In this document: piece after piece, positions 55,028 through 62,815 of the stretch
How the letters are laid out: every line of letters starts with the position of its first letter
Position numbering within the stretch: position 1 is the stretch's first letter
DNA from: Geobacter sp. AOG1
GTDB taxonomy: Bacteria; Desulfobacterota; Desulfuromonadia; Geobacterales; Geobacteraceae
Direction: 5' to 3'
Assembly (NCBI RefSeq): GCF_019972315.1
Contig: NZ_BLIZ01000001.1
Span: forward strand, 2,362,558 to 2,426,557
Length of the DNA stretch: 64,000 nucleotides
The notes under the pieces: model-generated
Told to the model about the DNA's origin: nothing
Databases searched by the model: none
The model's input: only the letters and a program-made list of their open reading frames with translations
Translations under genes and position numbers: made by a program

Positions 55028-55043
55028 AGCAACTAGAATGCCA
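55028..55043 (-). promoter_or_regulatory. Sigma-54 promoter of the liv operon
   Basis: On the minus strand TGGCATTCTAGTTGCT: TGGCA (55043-55039) and TTGCT (55032-55028) with GG and GC exactly 10 bases apart. Transcription would begin near 55017, leaving a leader of about 130 bases before the binding-protein gene. Confidence 0.7.
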
Positions 55044-55136
55044 TATTTTTTAACGGTAGTAACATGCTGTAATTATGTCAGTTGCGTATACAGTTAATAC
55101 TGTTTTGTTCGTGTGGATGGATGGGGGTGGCGGGAA

Positions 55137-55168
55137 TTGGCCAGCAGGGGGTGGCCAAAATCGGCCAC
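55137..55168. promoter_or_regulatory. Activator-type sites upstream of the liv sigma-54 promoter
   Basis: GTGGCCAAAATCGGCCAC (55151-55168) is a perfect 6-base inverted repeat with a 6-base spacer. A further TTGGCCA (55137-55143) lies next to it. The dyad centre is about 115-120 bases upstream of the -24 element at 55042-55041, a normal position for an enhancer-binding protein. Confidence 0.55.
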
Positions 55169-55287
55169 GTGGTTGAGGGACATACTTTGAGAGTTTGCGT
55201 GTTTAACGTTGGAGCAGTAATTACCTGTTGACTTGCCCCGGTGGCTGCATTAAACAGGTTGTAACTCTAAAGAACGAGGTTTACGGG

Positions 55288-57129
55288 ATGGGGTATCGCA
55301 ACCTGCAGGAATGCGTGGTGGAACTGGCGGAGAAGGGGGAGCTGATCCGGATTGAGGCGGAGGTCGATCCGAACCTGGAGGCAGGCGCTATCCAGCGCCG
55401 TGTCTACCAGGCGGGTGGGCCGGCGCTCCTTTTCACCCGTGTCGCCGGATGTCGTTTTCCTCTCCTCGGCAACCTGTTCGGGACCATGGAGCGGACCCGC
55501 TTCATCTTCCGGGACACCCTCCAGGACATGGAGCGGCTGGTGGCGCTCAAGGTGAATCCGCTGGCGCTCCTGAAGGAGCCGCTGGCTCTTGCCCGCACCC
55601 CCTTTGCCGCCCTGCACCTGCTCCCCAAAAAGGTCCTCACCGGGCCGGTCCTCTCCCGCACTGCCACCATCGACCAGCTCCCCCAGCTGAAATCCTGGCC
55701 CGGCGACGGTGGTCCGTTCATCACCCTTCCCCAGGTCTACTCGGAAAGCGCAGTCCGGCCCGGCATCCGCCATTCGAACCTGGGGATGTACCGGGTTCAA
55801 CTGGCGGGAAATGAGTATCGGCTGAACGAAGAGATCGGCATCCACTACCAGATCCACCGGGGCATCGGTGTCCACCACGCCGAAGCGCTGGAGGCGGGAA
55901 AACCATTCAGGGTAAACATCTTCGTCGGCGGCCCGCCGTCCCTGACCGTTGCGGCGGTCATGCCGCTCCCCGAAGGGATGCCGGAACTTGCCTTTGCCGG
56001 CCTTTTGGGGGGGCACCGGTTGGAGATGGTCTGCCGTCACGGTGAACTCCCTATCCCCGCCGAGGCAGATTTTTGCATAACCGGCACCATCGATCCGGAA
56101 AAGACCCTGCCGGAGGGGCCGTTCGGCGACCACCTGGGATATTACAGCCTGGCCCACGATTTCCCGGTGCTCCGGGTGGAGCAGGTATGGCATCGCCCCG
56201 ACGCCATCTGGCCCTTTACCACCGTCGGCCGCCCCCCCCAGGAGGACACCACCTTTGGCGCGTTCATCCACGAACTGACCGGCGACCTCATCCCCCAGGT
56301 GCTTCCCGGGGTAAAAGCGGTCCATGCGGTGGATGCGGCAGGAGTCCATCCCCTTCTCCTCGCCATCGGTTCCGAGCGCTACGTCCCCTACAGCCGGGAG
56401 CGGGAGCCTCGGGAGATCCTCACCATGGCCAACGCCATTCTCGGCCAGGGGCAGCTCTCCCTGGCAAAATATCTCTGGATCTGTGCCCGTGAAGACGTCC
56501 CGGAACTGGACATCCACGATATCCCTGCCTTCCTCCGGCACATGCTGGAACGGGTCGACTGGCGGCGGGACCTTCACTTCCAGACCCGAACCACCATCGA
56601 TACCCTGGACTATTCGGGGGAAGGGCTGAACCGCGGCTCCAAGGTGGTGATCGCCGCCGTAGGGGAGAAACGACGGGAAATACCAACGGAGCTTCCCGGC
56701 GACCTCCGCCTCCCTGAAAAATTCACCGCGCCGCGTATTTGTCTCCCCGGTATTCTCGCCGTGCAGGGACCGCCGTGCACCCTGTCCAGCGGCTGCGATG
56801 ACGCCGACATGACGGCATTCTGCGACTTCTATACCGGCCGCAGCGATCTGGCTGCCTTTCCCCTCCTGGTCATCGTGGACGACAGTGACTTTACCGCCCG
56901 CACCCTCAACAACTTCCTCTGGGTCGCCTTCACCCGCTCCAACCCCGCCAGCGACATCCATGGCATCGGCGCCGCCACCCGCTGCAAGCACTGGGGATGC
57001 GAAGGGCCGTTGGTCATCGACGCCCGCTCCAAGCCCCACCATGCGCCGCCACTTGTTGACGATCCCGCGATAGAGAAGAGGGTGGATGCGCTTAGCGCGG
57101 CGGGTGGACCTTTACATGGCATTATTTGA
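55288..57129 (+). CDS. UbiD-family prenylated-FMN decarboxylase
   Basis: 613 residues. Conserved UbiD segments include NLGMYRVQLAGNEYRLNEEI, EGPFGDHLGYYSLAHDFPVL (the acidic prFMN-site region) and TTVGRPPQEDTTFGAFIHEL. Members remove carboxylate from aromatic or alpha,beta-unsaturated acids. In this organism it could be the menaquinone-pathway decarboxylase (MqnL-like), consistent with mqnA at 41.5 kb, but a catabolic role cannot be excluded. ATG at 55288 with GAGG upstream; an in-frame TTG extension to 55228 lacks conservation. A nitroreductase gene follows 13 bases later. Confidence 0.87.
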   Translation: MGYRNLQECVVELAEKGELIRIEAEVDPNLEAGAIQRRVYQAGGPALLFTRVAGCRFPLLGNLFGTMERTRFIFRDTLQDMERLVALKVNPLALLKEPLALARTPFAALHLLPKKVLTGPVLSRTATIDQLPQLKSWPGDGGPFITLPQVYSESAVRPGIRHSNLGMYRVQLAGNEYRLNEEIGIHYQIHRGIGVHHAEALEAGKPFRVNIFVGGPPSLTVAAVMPLPEGMPELAFAGLLGGHRLEMVCRHGELPIPAEADFCITGTIDPEKTLPEGPFGDHLGYYSLAHDFPVLRVEQVWHRPDAIWPFTTVGRPPQEDTTFGAFIHELTGDLIPQVLPGVKAVHAVDAAGVHPLLLAIGSERYVPYSREREPREILTMANAILGQGQLSLAKYLWICAREDVPELDIHDIPAFLRHMLERVDWRRDLHFQTRTTIDTLDYSGEGLNRGSKVVIAAVGEKRREIPTELPGDLRLPEKFTAPRICLPGILAVQGPPCTLSSGCDDADMTAFCDFYTGRSDLAAFPLLVIVDDSDFTARTLNNFLWVAFTRSNPASDIHGIGAATRCKHWGCEGPLVIDARSKPHHAPPLVDDPAIEKRVDALSAAGGPLHGII

Positions 57130-57142
57130 AGGGAGACATTGT

Positions 57143-57646
57143 ATGGACGTGCTTGAGGCTATTTATACTCGCCGGAGTGTACGGGATTTTACCTGTGAGT
57201 TGGTAACGCCGGAACAGGTGCAGGAAATACTCCGGGCGGGGTCTTGGGCGCCGTCGGGGCTCAACAACCAGCCGTGGCGGTTCGTGGTGGTGCGGAGCGA
57301 AGGGAAACGGCGGGAGCTGGCAGGTCTGACTAAATACCGCCGGATTATCGAGGGGGCGTCCGTCGCCATCGCCGTTTTCTGCGATCGGGAGGCGATGTAC
57401 AACGACACCAAGGACCACCAGGGGATGGGGGCCTGCCTGCAGAACATGCTGCTGGCCAGCCATGGATTGGGCCTCGGTGCGGTCTGGCTCGGGGAGATCC
57501 TCAACCGGAGCGCCGAGGTGAACGTCGCCCTTGAACTGCCGACACGTTATGAACTGATGGCGGTTCTGGCGGTGGGGCACCCGGCGTCGCGCAACCAGCG
57601 GTCGAAGCGGAAGGGGATGGAGGAGTTGCTGCTCAAGGAGTGCTAA
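57143..57646 (+). CDS. Nitroreductase-family flavoprotein
   Basis: 167 residues. MDVLEAIYTRRSVRDFTCEL, APSGLNNQPWRFVVV (FMN-binding Arg and Asn region), MGACLQNMLLASHGLGLGAVW and LAVGHPA are typical of the nitroreductase fold. ATG at 57143 with GAAGGGAGA upstream. It probably forms an operon with the UbiD-family gene; the substrate is unknown. Confidence 0.85.
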   Translation: MDVLEAIYTRRSVRDFTCELVTPEQVQEILRAGSWAPSGLNNQPWRFVVVRSEGKRRELAGLTKYRRIIEGASVAIAVFCDREAMYNDTKDHQGMGACLQNMLLASHGLGLGAVWLGEILNRSAEVNVALELPTRYELMAVLAVGHPASRNQRSKRKGMEELLLKEC

Positions 57647-57686
57647 CCGGGGTTTCTCCCGGCCTTTCCGTGTTTTATGTCCCCCC

Positions 57687-59885
57687 TCAGCCGATCATTT
57701 TCGCCACCAGCGTCGCACTGTGTTCCACCTTCACGGGGCTGCCTGCCGCCTCCAGGCCACCTTCGATCTGGAGCTTGCAGCCGGGGCAGTCGACCGCCAC
57801 TGTCTTTGCTCCCGTGGCCGCGATGGTCTCCAGCTTGTTTTTCAGAACCTCCTGGGATATCTCCGGATACTTGATGGAGTAGGAGCCGCCGAAGCCGCAG
57901 CATTTGTCACAGTCTTCCATTTCGGCGATTTCCACACCCGCCAGCTCCCTTAAGACCTTTCTCGGTTCCTCATGCACCCCGCATCCCCGCTTCAGATGAC
58001 AGGCGTCGTGGTACGTCACCGTCTCTCCCGTCTTTTCGGGTCCCGGGTCCTTTAGACCCGGTGTTTGGGTCTTTAGGCCCGGTGTTTGGGTCTTTAGGCC
58101 CGGTGTTTGGGCCCGGGACCCCGCCTTTCTCGCCGCCAACTCCGAAAAGTTGAACGTCTTCTCCGCCAGCCGCCGTGCCTTCTCCGCGTAAACCGGCTCG
58201 TCTGCCAGCAGTTTGCCGAAGTCGTGCTTCAGGGACATGGTGCAGGTGGGGCAGATGGTAACGACGTAGTCCGCATCTTCCTTCAGGAGCACGTCGGTGT
58301 TGATCCGCGCCATGTCCCGTGCCACCTCCATCTCACCCGAATAGCGTGCCGGGATGCCGCAGCAGGTCTGATTCTGGGGGAAGGTGACGGTATAGCCGAG
58401 CTTTTCCAGGCTCGTCACTGTGTCCTGGCACATCTCCGGATAGACGAAGTCGGCGAGACAGCCGGAATAGAAAAGGACTTTTTCTCGGGACCCGGACCCA
58501 TGAACCGGGCCTAAAGAATCCGGGACCCGGGACTCGGGTTTTTCTAGGATCAGATCCCTGAACGGCTTTTCCGCGATGGGGGGGAGGGAGCGGTTGGCGG
58601 TCTCACGGTTGAGGACGAGCGGCAGGTGCCGGATGCGCCCCCCTGCTCCCTGGAACGGTTTCTGGGCCAGATAGGCGGTCCGGAGTGCGGCGTGGAACAG
58701 TTTCCGGTTCTTCATGAGGGTGCCGAACAGAAACTTCTGGCCGAACGGTTTCCTGATCTTGTCCCGCAGATCGACGATGAGTCCTTCGATGTCGATTCTG
58801 GCGGCGCAGATTTCGTTGCACTTCCTGCAGCCGATGCAGAGCTTGAGGATCTCCTCCGCCTTGTCGAAGCCGTGGAAGAAGGGGGTGAGGACCAGGCCGA
58901 TTCCCCCCACGTAGATGTGGCCGAAGACGTGTCCGCCCACCAGTTCGTAAATGGGGCAGACGTTGGCGCAGGCACCGCATTTGACGCATTTGAGGGCCTC
59001 GCGGAAGGCGGGGTCGGCGGCAAGGCGCAGGCGTCCGTTGTCGAGGAGAACGATGTGGAGTTCCCGCCCGTCGCCACCCGTCGGTCCCTTGATGAAGGAG
59101 ACGTACGAGGTGATCTTCTGGCCGGTGGCGTTTTTCGGGAGGATCTCGATGACGTCCAGGGCCTCGGTGAGGGAGGGGACGATCTTTTCCACACCAACGA
59201 GGGCGATGTGGGTCCGGGGGAGGGTGGTGACGAGCCGGCCGTTCCCCTCGTTAGTGATGATGGCGAGGGTGCCGCTGTCGGCCATGGCCACGTTGGCTCC
59301 GGACATCCCCACCTGGCCGGTGAGAAAGCCGCTCCGTAGTGCTTCACGTGCGGTCTGGACCAGGGAGGGAATGTCGGGAGGGCATTCCCGGCCGGTTTCC
59401 CGGCTGAACAGTTCCGCCACTTCCTCCTTGTTCTTGTGGATGGCGGGCATCACCATGTGGGAAGGGCGTTCCCCGGCCAGCTGGATGATCCATTCCCCCA
59501 GGTCGGTCTCCAGACAGCTGACCCCGTTCTTCTCCAGGTAGTGGTTCAGCTCGATCTCCTCCGACGTCATTGCCTTGGACTTGACGAGGAAGTCGGCGTT
59601 TTTCGAACGGATGATTTCCAGGATGGTCCGGTTGGCGTCGTCCGGGGTGGTACAGAGGTGCACCCGTGCACCGGCCTTCTCCGCGCTGGCGGTGAACTGC
59701 TCCACCAGGGCCGGCAGCTGTTCCAGTCCCCCCTCCTTGAAATCGGATATCCGTCCCCGCAGTTCCTCGAAATCCATCCCTTCGAACGCCTTGGCCCGTG
59801 CCACGGGATAGGCGGCGGCAAAATTCTTCAGAGCCCGGCGCAGGAAGGTGTTGTCGAGCTTCTGCTGGATCAGTCCCTTGTCCAT
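57687..59885 (-). CDS. LutB-LutA fusion: lactate oxidation iron-sulfur protein
   Basis: 732 residues, equal to LutB/LldF (about 475) plus LutA/LldE (about 240). The N-terminal LUD domain (to about 280) is followed by two 4Fe-4S motifs (CVKCGACANVCP, about residue 300, and CIGCRKCNEICA). Then come two CCG domains (SGCLADFVYPEMC ... QTCCGIPA; CHLKRGCG ... DKCCGFGG ... DCPGCKLQIEGG), typical of LutA and heterodisulfide-reductase-like subunits. L-lactate oxidation to pyruvate with electrons to the quinone pool is likely. Two palindromic low-complexity segments lie in linkers near residues 449-466 and 588-616 (listed separately). Overlaps lutC by 16 bases. Confidence 0.9.
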   Translation of the reverse strand: MDKGLIQQKLDNTFLRRALKNFAAAYPVARAKAFEGMDFEELRGRISDFKEGGLEQLPALVEQFTASAEKAGARVHLCTTPDDANRTILEIIRSKNADFLVKSKAMTSEEIELNHYLEKNGVSCLETDLGEWIIQLAGERPSHMVMPAIHKNKEEVAELFSRETGRECPPDIPSLVQTAREALRSGFLTGQVGMSGANVAMADSGTLAIITNEGNGRLVTTLPRTHIALVGVEKIVPSLTEALDVIEILPKNATGQKITSYVSFIKGPTGGDGRELHIVLLDNGRLRLAADPAFREALKCVKCGACANVCPIYELVGGHVFGHIYVGGIGLVLTPFFHGFDKAEEILKLCIGCRKCNEICAARIDIEGLIVDLRDKIRKPFGQKFLFGTLMKNRKLFHAALRTAYLAQKPFQGAGGRIRHLPLVLNRETANRSLPPIAEKPFRDLILEKPESRVPDSLGPVHGSGSREKVLFYSGCLADFVYPEMCQDTVTSLEKLGYTVTFPQNQTCCGIPARYSGEMEVARDMARINTDVLLKEDADYVVTICPTCTMSLKHDFGKLLADEPVYAEKARRLAEKTFNFSELAARKAGSRAQTPGLKTQTPGLKTQTPGLKDPGPEKTGETVTYHDACHLKRGCGVHEEPRKVLRELAGVEIAEMEDCDKCCGFGGSYSIKYPEISQEVLKNKLETIAATGAKTVAVDCPGCKLQIEGGLEAAGSPVKVEHSATLVAKMIG
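58038..58122. repeat. In-frame palindromic mini-element 1 in the LutB-LutA gene
   Basis: 85 bases with perfect 10-base inverted ends GGGTCCCGGG (58038-58047) and CCCGGGACCC (58112-58121). Inside are 21-base tandem units (58060-58080, 58081-58101 and a partial third) that encode the 7-residue repeat QTPGLKT. The element falls in the linker between the two CCG domains. Confidence 0.75.
58486..58538. repeat. In-frame palindromic mini-element 2 in the LutB-LutA gene
   Basis: CGGGACCCGG (58486-58495) and CCGGGACCCGGGACTCGGG (58520-58538) enclose CCGGGCCTAAAGA, which is the reverse complement of TCTTTAGGCCCGG in element 1. So the same element type is present in the opposite orientation. It codes for a Gly/Ser/Pro-rich linker between the LutB-like and LutA-like halves. 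Confidence 0.65.
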
Positions 59886-60391
59886 GTCGCGTCTCCTTCC
59901 ATCATGAGGATGTGCAGCTCCTTGGGGCCATGGACGCCGATGGTGAGGACCCGTTCAATGTCGGCGGTGCGGGAGGGGCCGGTGGTGAGAGAGAGGTAGA
60001 CGGGAGCGGGGCGGTTGAGGTTTTCCGCCAGGAGCCCGGCCAGATCGGCCAGGGTTGGAACGATCGTTGTTGCGTCGAGGAATACCAGGTGCACCGGCGG
60101 CAGGGCGGTGGCGCTCCGGTCTGTCGGGTCGCTGAGTTCCAGCAGGAGGCTGCCGGTGGCGGCGATGCCGGCGCGGGCGACGCTGATGCCGGCACCGGCG
60201 ACGGCGAAATCAGCGGGCGCGGCAAGGGTGAGCTCCGGGAGTACCCGGCGGACAGCCGGCGGCAGGTCGGGGGCGGCGACGGTGGCGGCGCCGACTGCTG
60301 ATGTCACGTAGCCGGCCGCATCGGACAAAGTGGTAAACCGTTTTACAACGGCACCAACCGCTTCTGCTGCGATCTGAAATAGTTCTACCAT
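59870..60391 (-). CDS. lutC: LutC-like LUD-domain protein
   Basis: 173 residues, a short LUD domain: GAATVAAPDLPPAVRRVLPE, ISVARAGIAATGSLLLELSD, PVHLVFLDATTIVPTLADL and PSRTADIERVLTIGVHGPKE are LutC hallmarks. Third part of the LutABC lactate oxidase. ATG at 60391 with GAGGTG upstream; a TTG at 60403 is the alternative. It is the first gene of the minus-strand lut operon, divergent from the lactate permease. Confidence 0.88.
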   Translation of the reverse strand: MVELFQIAAEAVGAVVKRFTTLSDAAGYVTSAVGAATVAAPDLPPAVRRVLPELTLAAPADFAVAGAGISVARAGIAATGSLLLELSDPTDRSATALPPVHLVFLDATTIVPTLADLAGLLAENLNRPAPVYLSLTTGPSRTADIERVLTIGVHGPKELHILMMEGDATWTRD

Positions 60392-60489
60392 GACGCACCT
60401 CAAAGAAGTGGCATTACCAAAATATATTTACAGGATAAATGATAAAACGCCTTGTGTCAACGGGAAACAACGGCATTTCTAAAAAGTCC

Positions 60490-60518
60490 TTGACAGGGAA
60501 AAAATAACTTGTTAATTG
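60490..60518 (+). promoter_or_regulatory. Candidate promoter of the lactate permease
   Basis: TTGACA (60490-60495) with a -10 like TTAATT (60512-60517, 16-base spacer) or TAATTG (60513-60518). The -10 lies inside the operator-like dyad at 60509-60527. Confidence 0.45.
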
Positions 60519-60527
60519 GTATAACAA
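60509..60527. promoter_or_regulatory. GntR/LldR-type operator in the lut-lctP intergenic region
   Basis: TTGTTA (60509-60514), ATTGGTA, TAACAA (60522-60527): a perfect 6-base inverted repeat. The core TTGGTATAACAA resembles FadR-subfamily (LldR/LutR) operators of the TGGT-N-ACCA type. It covers the -10 of the permease promoter and could also control the divergent lutC. Confidence 0.5.
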
Positions 60528-60643
60528 CTTTGTAAAACTATGTTGCATTATTGTGCTGGCGATGGATAAAGGAATGCTTGAGCGCCACCCATGCTGAGCG
60601 ACGGACTGCCTCTAATACTTTAGTGGAAAAAGGAGAAACTACG

Positions 60644-62644
60644 ATGCCATGGATTCAGACCTACACTCCCCTCGCAGGAAGCCTCGGCCTGTCAGCCCTG
60701 GTGGCGGCCATCCCCCTCGTCGTCATCTTCGTCTGCCTGGCCCTCCTGAAAATGAAGGCCCACAGGGCAGCCCTGCTGGCGGTCGGTTCCGCCCTCGTCA
60801 TCGCTGTCGGCGTATGGGGGATGCCGGCCAAGCTGGCCGCTCTCGCCACGCTCCAAGGGGGAGCATTCGGCCTCTTTCCGGTCTTCTACATCGTCATCAC
60901 CACCCTTTTTCTCTATAACATCACCGTCAAGGGGGGGCAGTTCGAGATCATCCGTGCCTCGCTGGCCGGCGTCACCGGTGATCGCCGGCTCCAGGCACTC
61001 CTTATCGCCTTCTGCTTCGGCGCCTTCATCGAAGGCGCGGCCGGCTTTGGCACGCCGGTGGCCATCGCGGGAGCCACCCTTGTCGGTCTCGGTTTCCGCC
61101 CTCTCTATGCCGCGGGTGTCTGCCTCGTGGCCAATACCGCGCCGGTCGCCTTCGGTGCCATCGGCATCCCGGTGGTTGCCCTGGCGGGGGTCATGGGATA
61201 CGGCGATGACGGCATGATGAAGCTTTCCACCATGGTCGGCCGCCAGTTGCCGTTCATCTCGGCCATGATTCCGTTTTACGTCATCCTCATCATGGTCGGC
61301 TGGAAGAAAACCATCGAGGTGATGCCGGCGATCATTACCTGCGGTGCTACCTTTGCCTTCACCCAATGGGCCACTGCAACCTATCTGGGCCCCTATCTCC
61401 CCGACATCACCGCATCACTCGTCTCGATGGTCGCCCTGGTGCTCCTGCTCAGGGTCTGGCATCCGAAGGAGAACTGGACGTTCGACCATGAGCCGGAATG
61501 TGCGGGGAAGGAACAGCATCACTACACCACCGCGGAAGTGTTCCGCGCCTGGACTCCCTACCTCGCCCTTACGGTCATGGTCCTTCTCTGGGGGATTCCC
61601 TCCATCAAGACCGCACTCGACAAGAGCAAGGTGATGATTACCGTCGAAGGTCTCCACAATTCCATCGTCAAGAAAGTCTCTAAGCCCGAAGATGGTCTGA
61701 AAAAGGCGGAAGCGGTCAGGGGCGAGATCGACAGGCAGCTCCCCCTCCTTTCGTCGGCAGACCCGAAACAGGCGGCGCTGGCGACGAAACTGGGCGAACT
61801 GAAGAGTCTGGAAGAGCAACTCATCCCGGTGGAAAAACGTCTGTCCGGCCAGGGGGCCGTTCTTCCCGATGAGCGACTCAAGGGATTCGACGCGCTGGCA
61901 AAGAAGAAGGACGAAATCCAGAAACTGGCCAAGGAACTGACCGCGGTGGGCGTTGCCGCCGGCAGTGGCATGCCGAAATCGGCGATAGCCGCGTCTACTC
62001 CAGTCATCGCCAAAGATCAGTTGAAGCCGCTCAATAAGGCCCTTGCCGACCAGCTCCCCATAAGGATAGCCGCCCAGTACAATTTCAACTTCATGTCCGC
62101 CGCCGGTACCGCCATCCTCATTGCCGCGCTGCTCTCCGCGCTACTTTGTGGCCTGGGAGTGGGGGATACTGTGAAGATTGCCGGGAAAACCCTCGTCGAT
62201 ATGCGCCTCCCAGCACTCACCGTCGCGTCGGTCCTTGGCCTGGCCTATATCATGAACGCCGCCGGTATGACCAACTGCCTCGGTCTCATGTTTACCAAGA
62301 CCGGCCACCTGTTCCCCTTTATTGCCCCCTTCCTCGGCTGGCTGGGGGTCTTCCTGACCGGCTCCGACACCTCCAGCAACGTCCTGTTCGGCGGCCTGCA
62401 GAAGGCGACCGCGGAACAGCTCGGCATCAACCCCATACTCACCGGGGCGGCCAACACGAGCGGCGGCGTCATGGGGAAGATGATCTCTCCCCAGTCCCTG
62501 GCCGTAGCCTGCGCCGCCACCGGCATGGTTGGGGAGGAGGGGACTCTGTTCCGGTTCACCCTGAAGCATTCGATTTTTCTAACTGTTCTGGTGGGGATCA
62601 TTGTATATCTGCAGGCATATGTCTTCCAGTGGATGATCCCTTGA
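60644..62644 (+). CDS. lctP: L-lactate permease (LctP/LldP family) with a long inserted loop
   Basis: 666 residues; normal family members have about 550. Many membrane helices; conserved FCFGAFIEGAAGFGTPVAIA, ANTAPVAFGAIGIPVVALAG, TGSDTSSNVLFGGLQKATAE and TGAANTSGGVMGKMISPQSL. Between GLHNSIVKKV (about 335-344) and YNFNFMSAAGTAIL (about 478) there are some 130 extra residues, Lys/Glu/Leu-rich and predicted helical (KLGELKSLEEQLIPVEKRL, KKKDEIQKLAKELTAV), where typical proteins have a short loop. ATG at 60644 with AGGAG 8 bases upstream. It probably brings lactate in for the neighbouring oxidases. Confidence 0.92.
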   Translation: MPWIQTYTPLAGSLGLSALVAAIPLVVIFVCLALLKMKAHRAALLAVGSALVIAVGVWGMPAKLAALATLQGGAFGLFPVFYIVITTLFLYNITVKGGQFEIIRASLAGVTGDRRLQALLIAFCFGAFIEGAAGFGTPVAIAGATLVGLGFRPLYAAGVCLVANTAPVAFGAIGIPVVALAGVMGYGDDGMMKLSTMVGRQLPFISAMIPFYVILIMVGWKKTIEVMPAIITCGATFAFTQWATATYLGPYLPDITASLVSMVALVLLLRVWHPKENWTFDHEPECAGKEQHHYTTAEVFRAWTPYLALTVMVLLWGIPSIKTALDKSKVMITVEGLHNSIVKKVSKPEDGLKKAEAVRGEIDRQLPLLSSADPKQAALATKLGELKSLEEQLIPVEKRLSGQGAVLPDERLKGFDALAKKKDEIQKLAKELTAVGVAAGSGMPKSAIAASTPVIAKDQLKPLNKALADQLPIRIAAQYNFNFMSAAGTAILIAALLSALLCGLGVGDTVKIAGKTLVDMRLPALTVASVLGLAYIMNAAGMTNCLGLMFTKTGHLFPFIAPFLGWLGVFLTGSDTSSNVLFGGLQKATAEQLGINPILTGAANTSGGVMGKMISPQSLAVACAATGMVGEEGTLFRFTLKHSIFLTVLVGIIVYLQAYVFQWMIP

Positions 62645-62682
62645 GAGAGGGATGCGGCTTTTCCGCCCTGGCTGTGTAAGTC

Positions 62683-62770
62683 TTCGGAAGCAGTTGTGCG
62701 GCGTAGCGCTGTTTATGCCCGATTTTTGGGTGCTACGCCTCCGCCCGCTTCCTTGACAGCCTTGCCAGGA
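62683..62770. repeat. Imperfect palindromic intergenic repeat, copy C
   Basis: Between lctP and the FAD oxidase. GGAAGC...GGCGTAGC (62685-62707) pairs with GCTACGCC...GCTTCC (62732-62752). The right half (GCTACGCCTCCGCCCGCTTC, then CTTGACAGCCTTGCCAGG) aligns with copy A. Confidence 0.6.
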
Positions 62771-62815
62771 CGAAAAATCCACATCCCACGGAACGCTACA
62801 GGATATGAGGTTGTT

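Larger units (their letters stand above)
54886..55287. other. Divergent regulatory region liv operon / ubiD
   Basis: 402 bases without a gene. It contains the sigma-54 promoter (55028-55043), TGGCCA-type sites (55137-55168) and a weak plus-strand sigma-70 candidate TTGACT-N17-TAAACA (55228-55256) ahead of the UbiD-family gene. Confidence 0.6.

Noticed and set aside
58038-58122. CRISPR-like array
   Set aside because: Units are 21 bases, contiguous without spacers and in frame with the protein; they are a tandem coding repeat.
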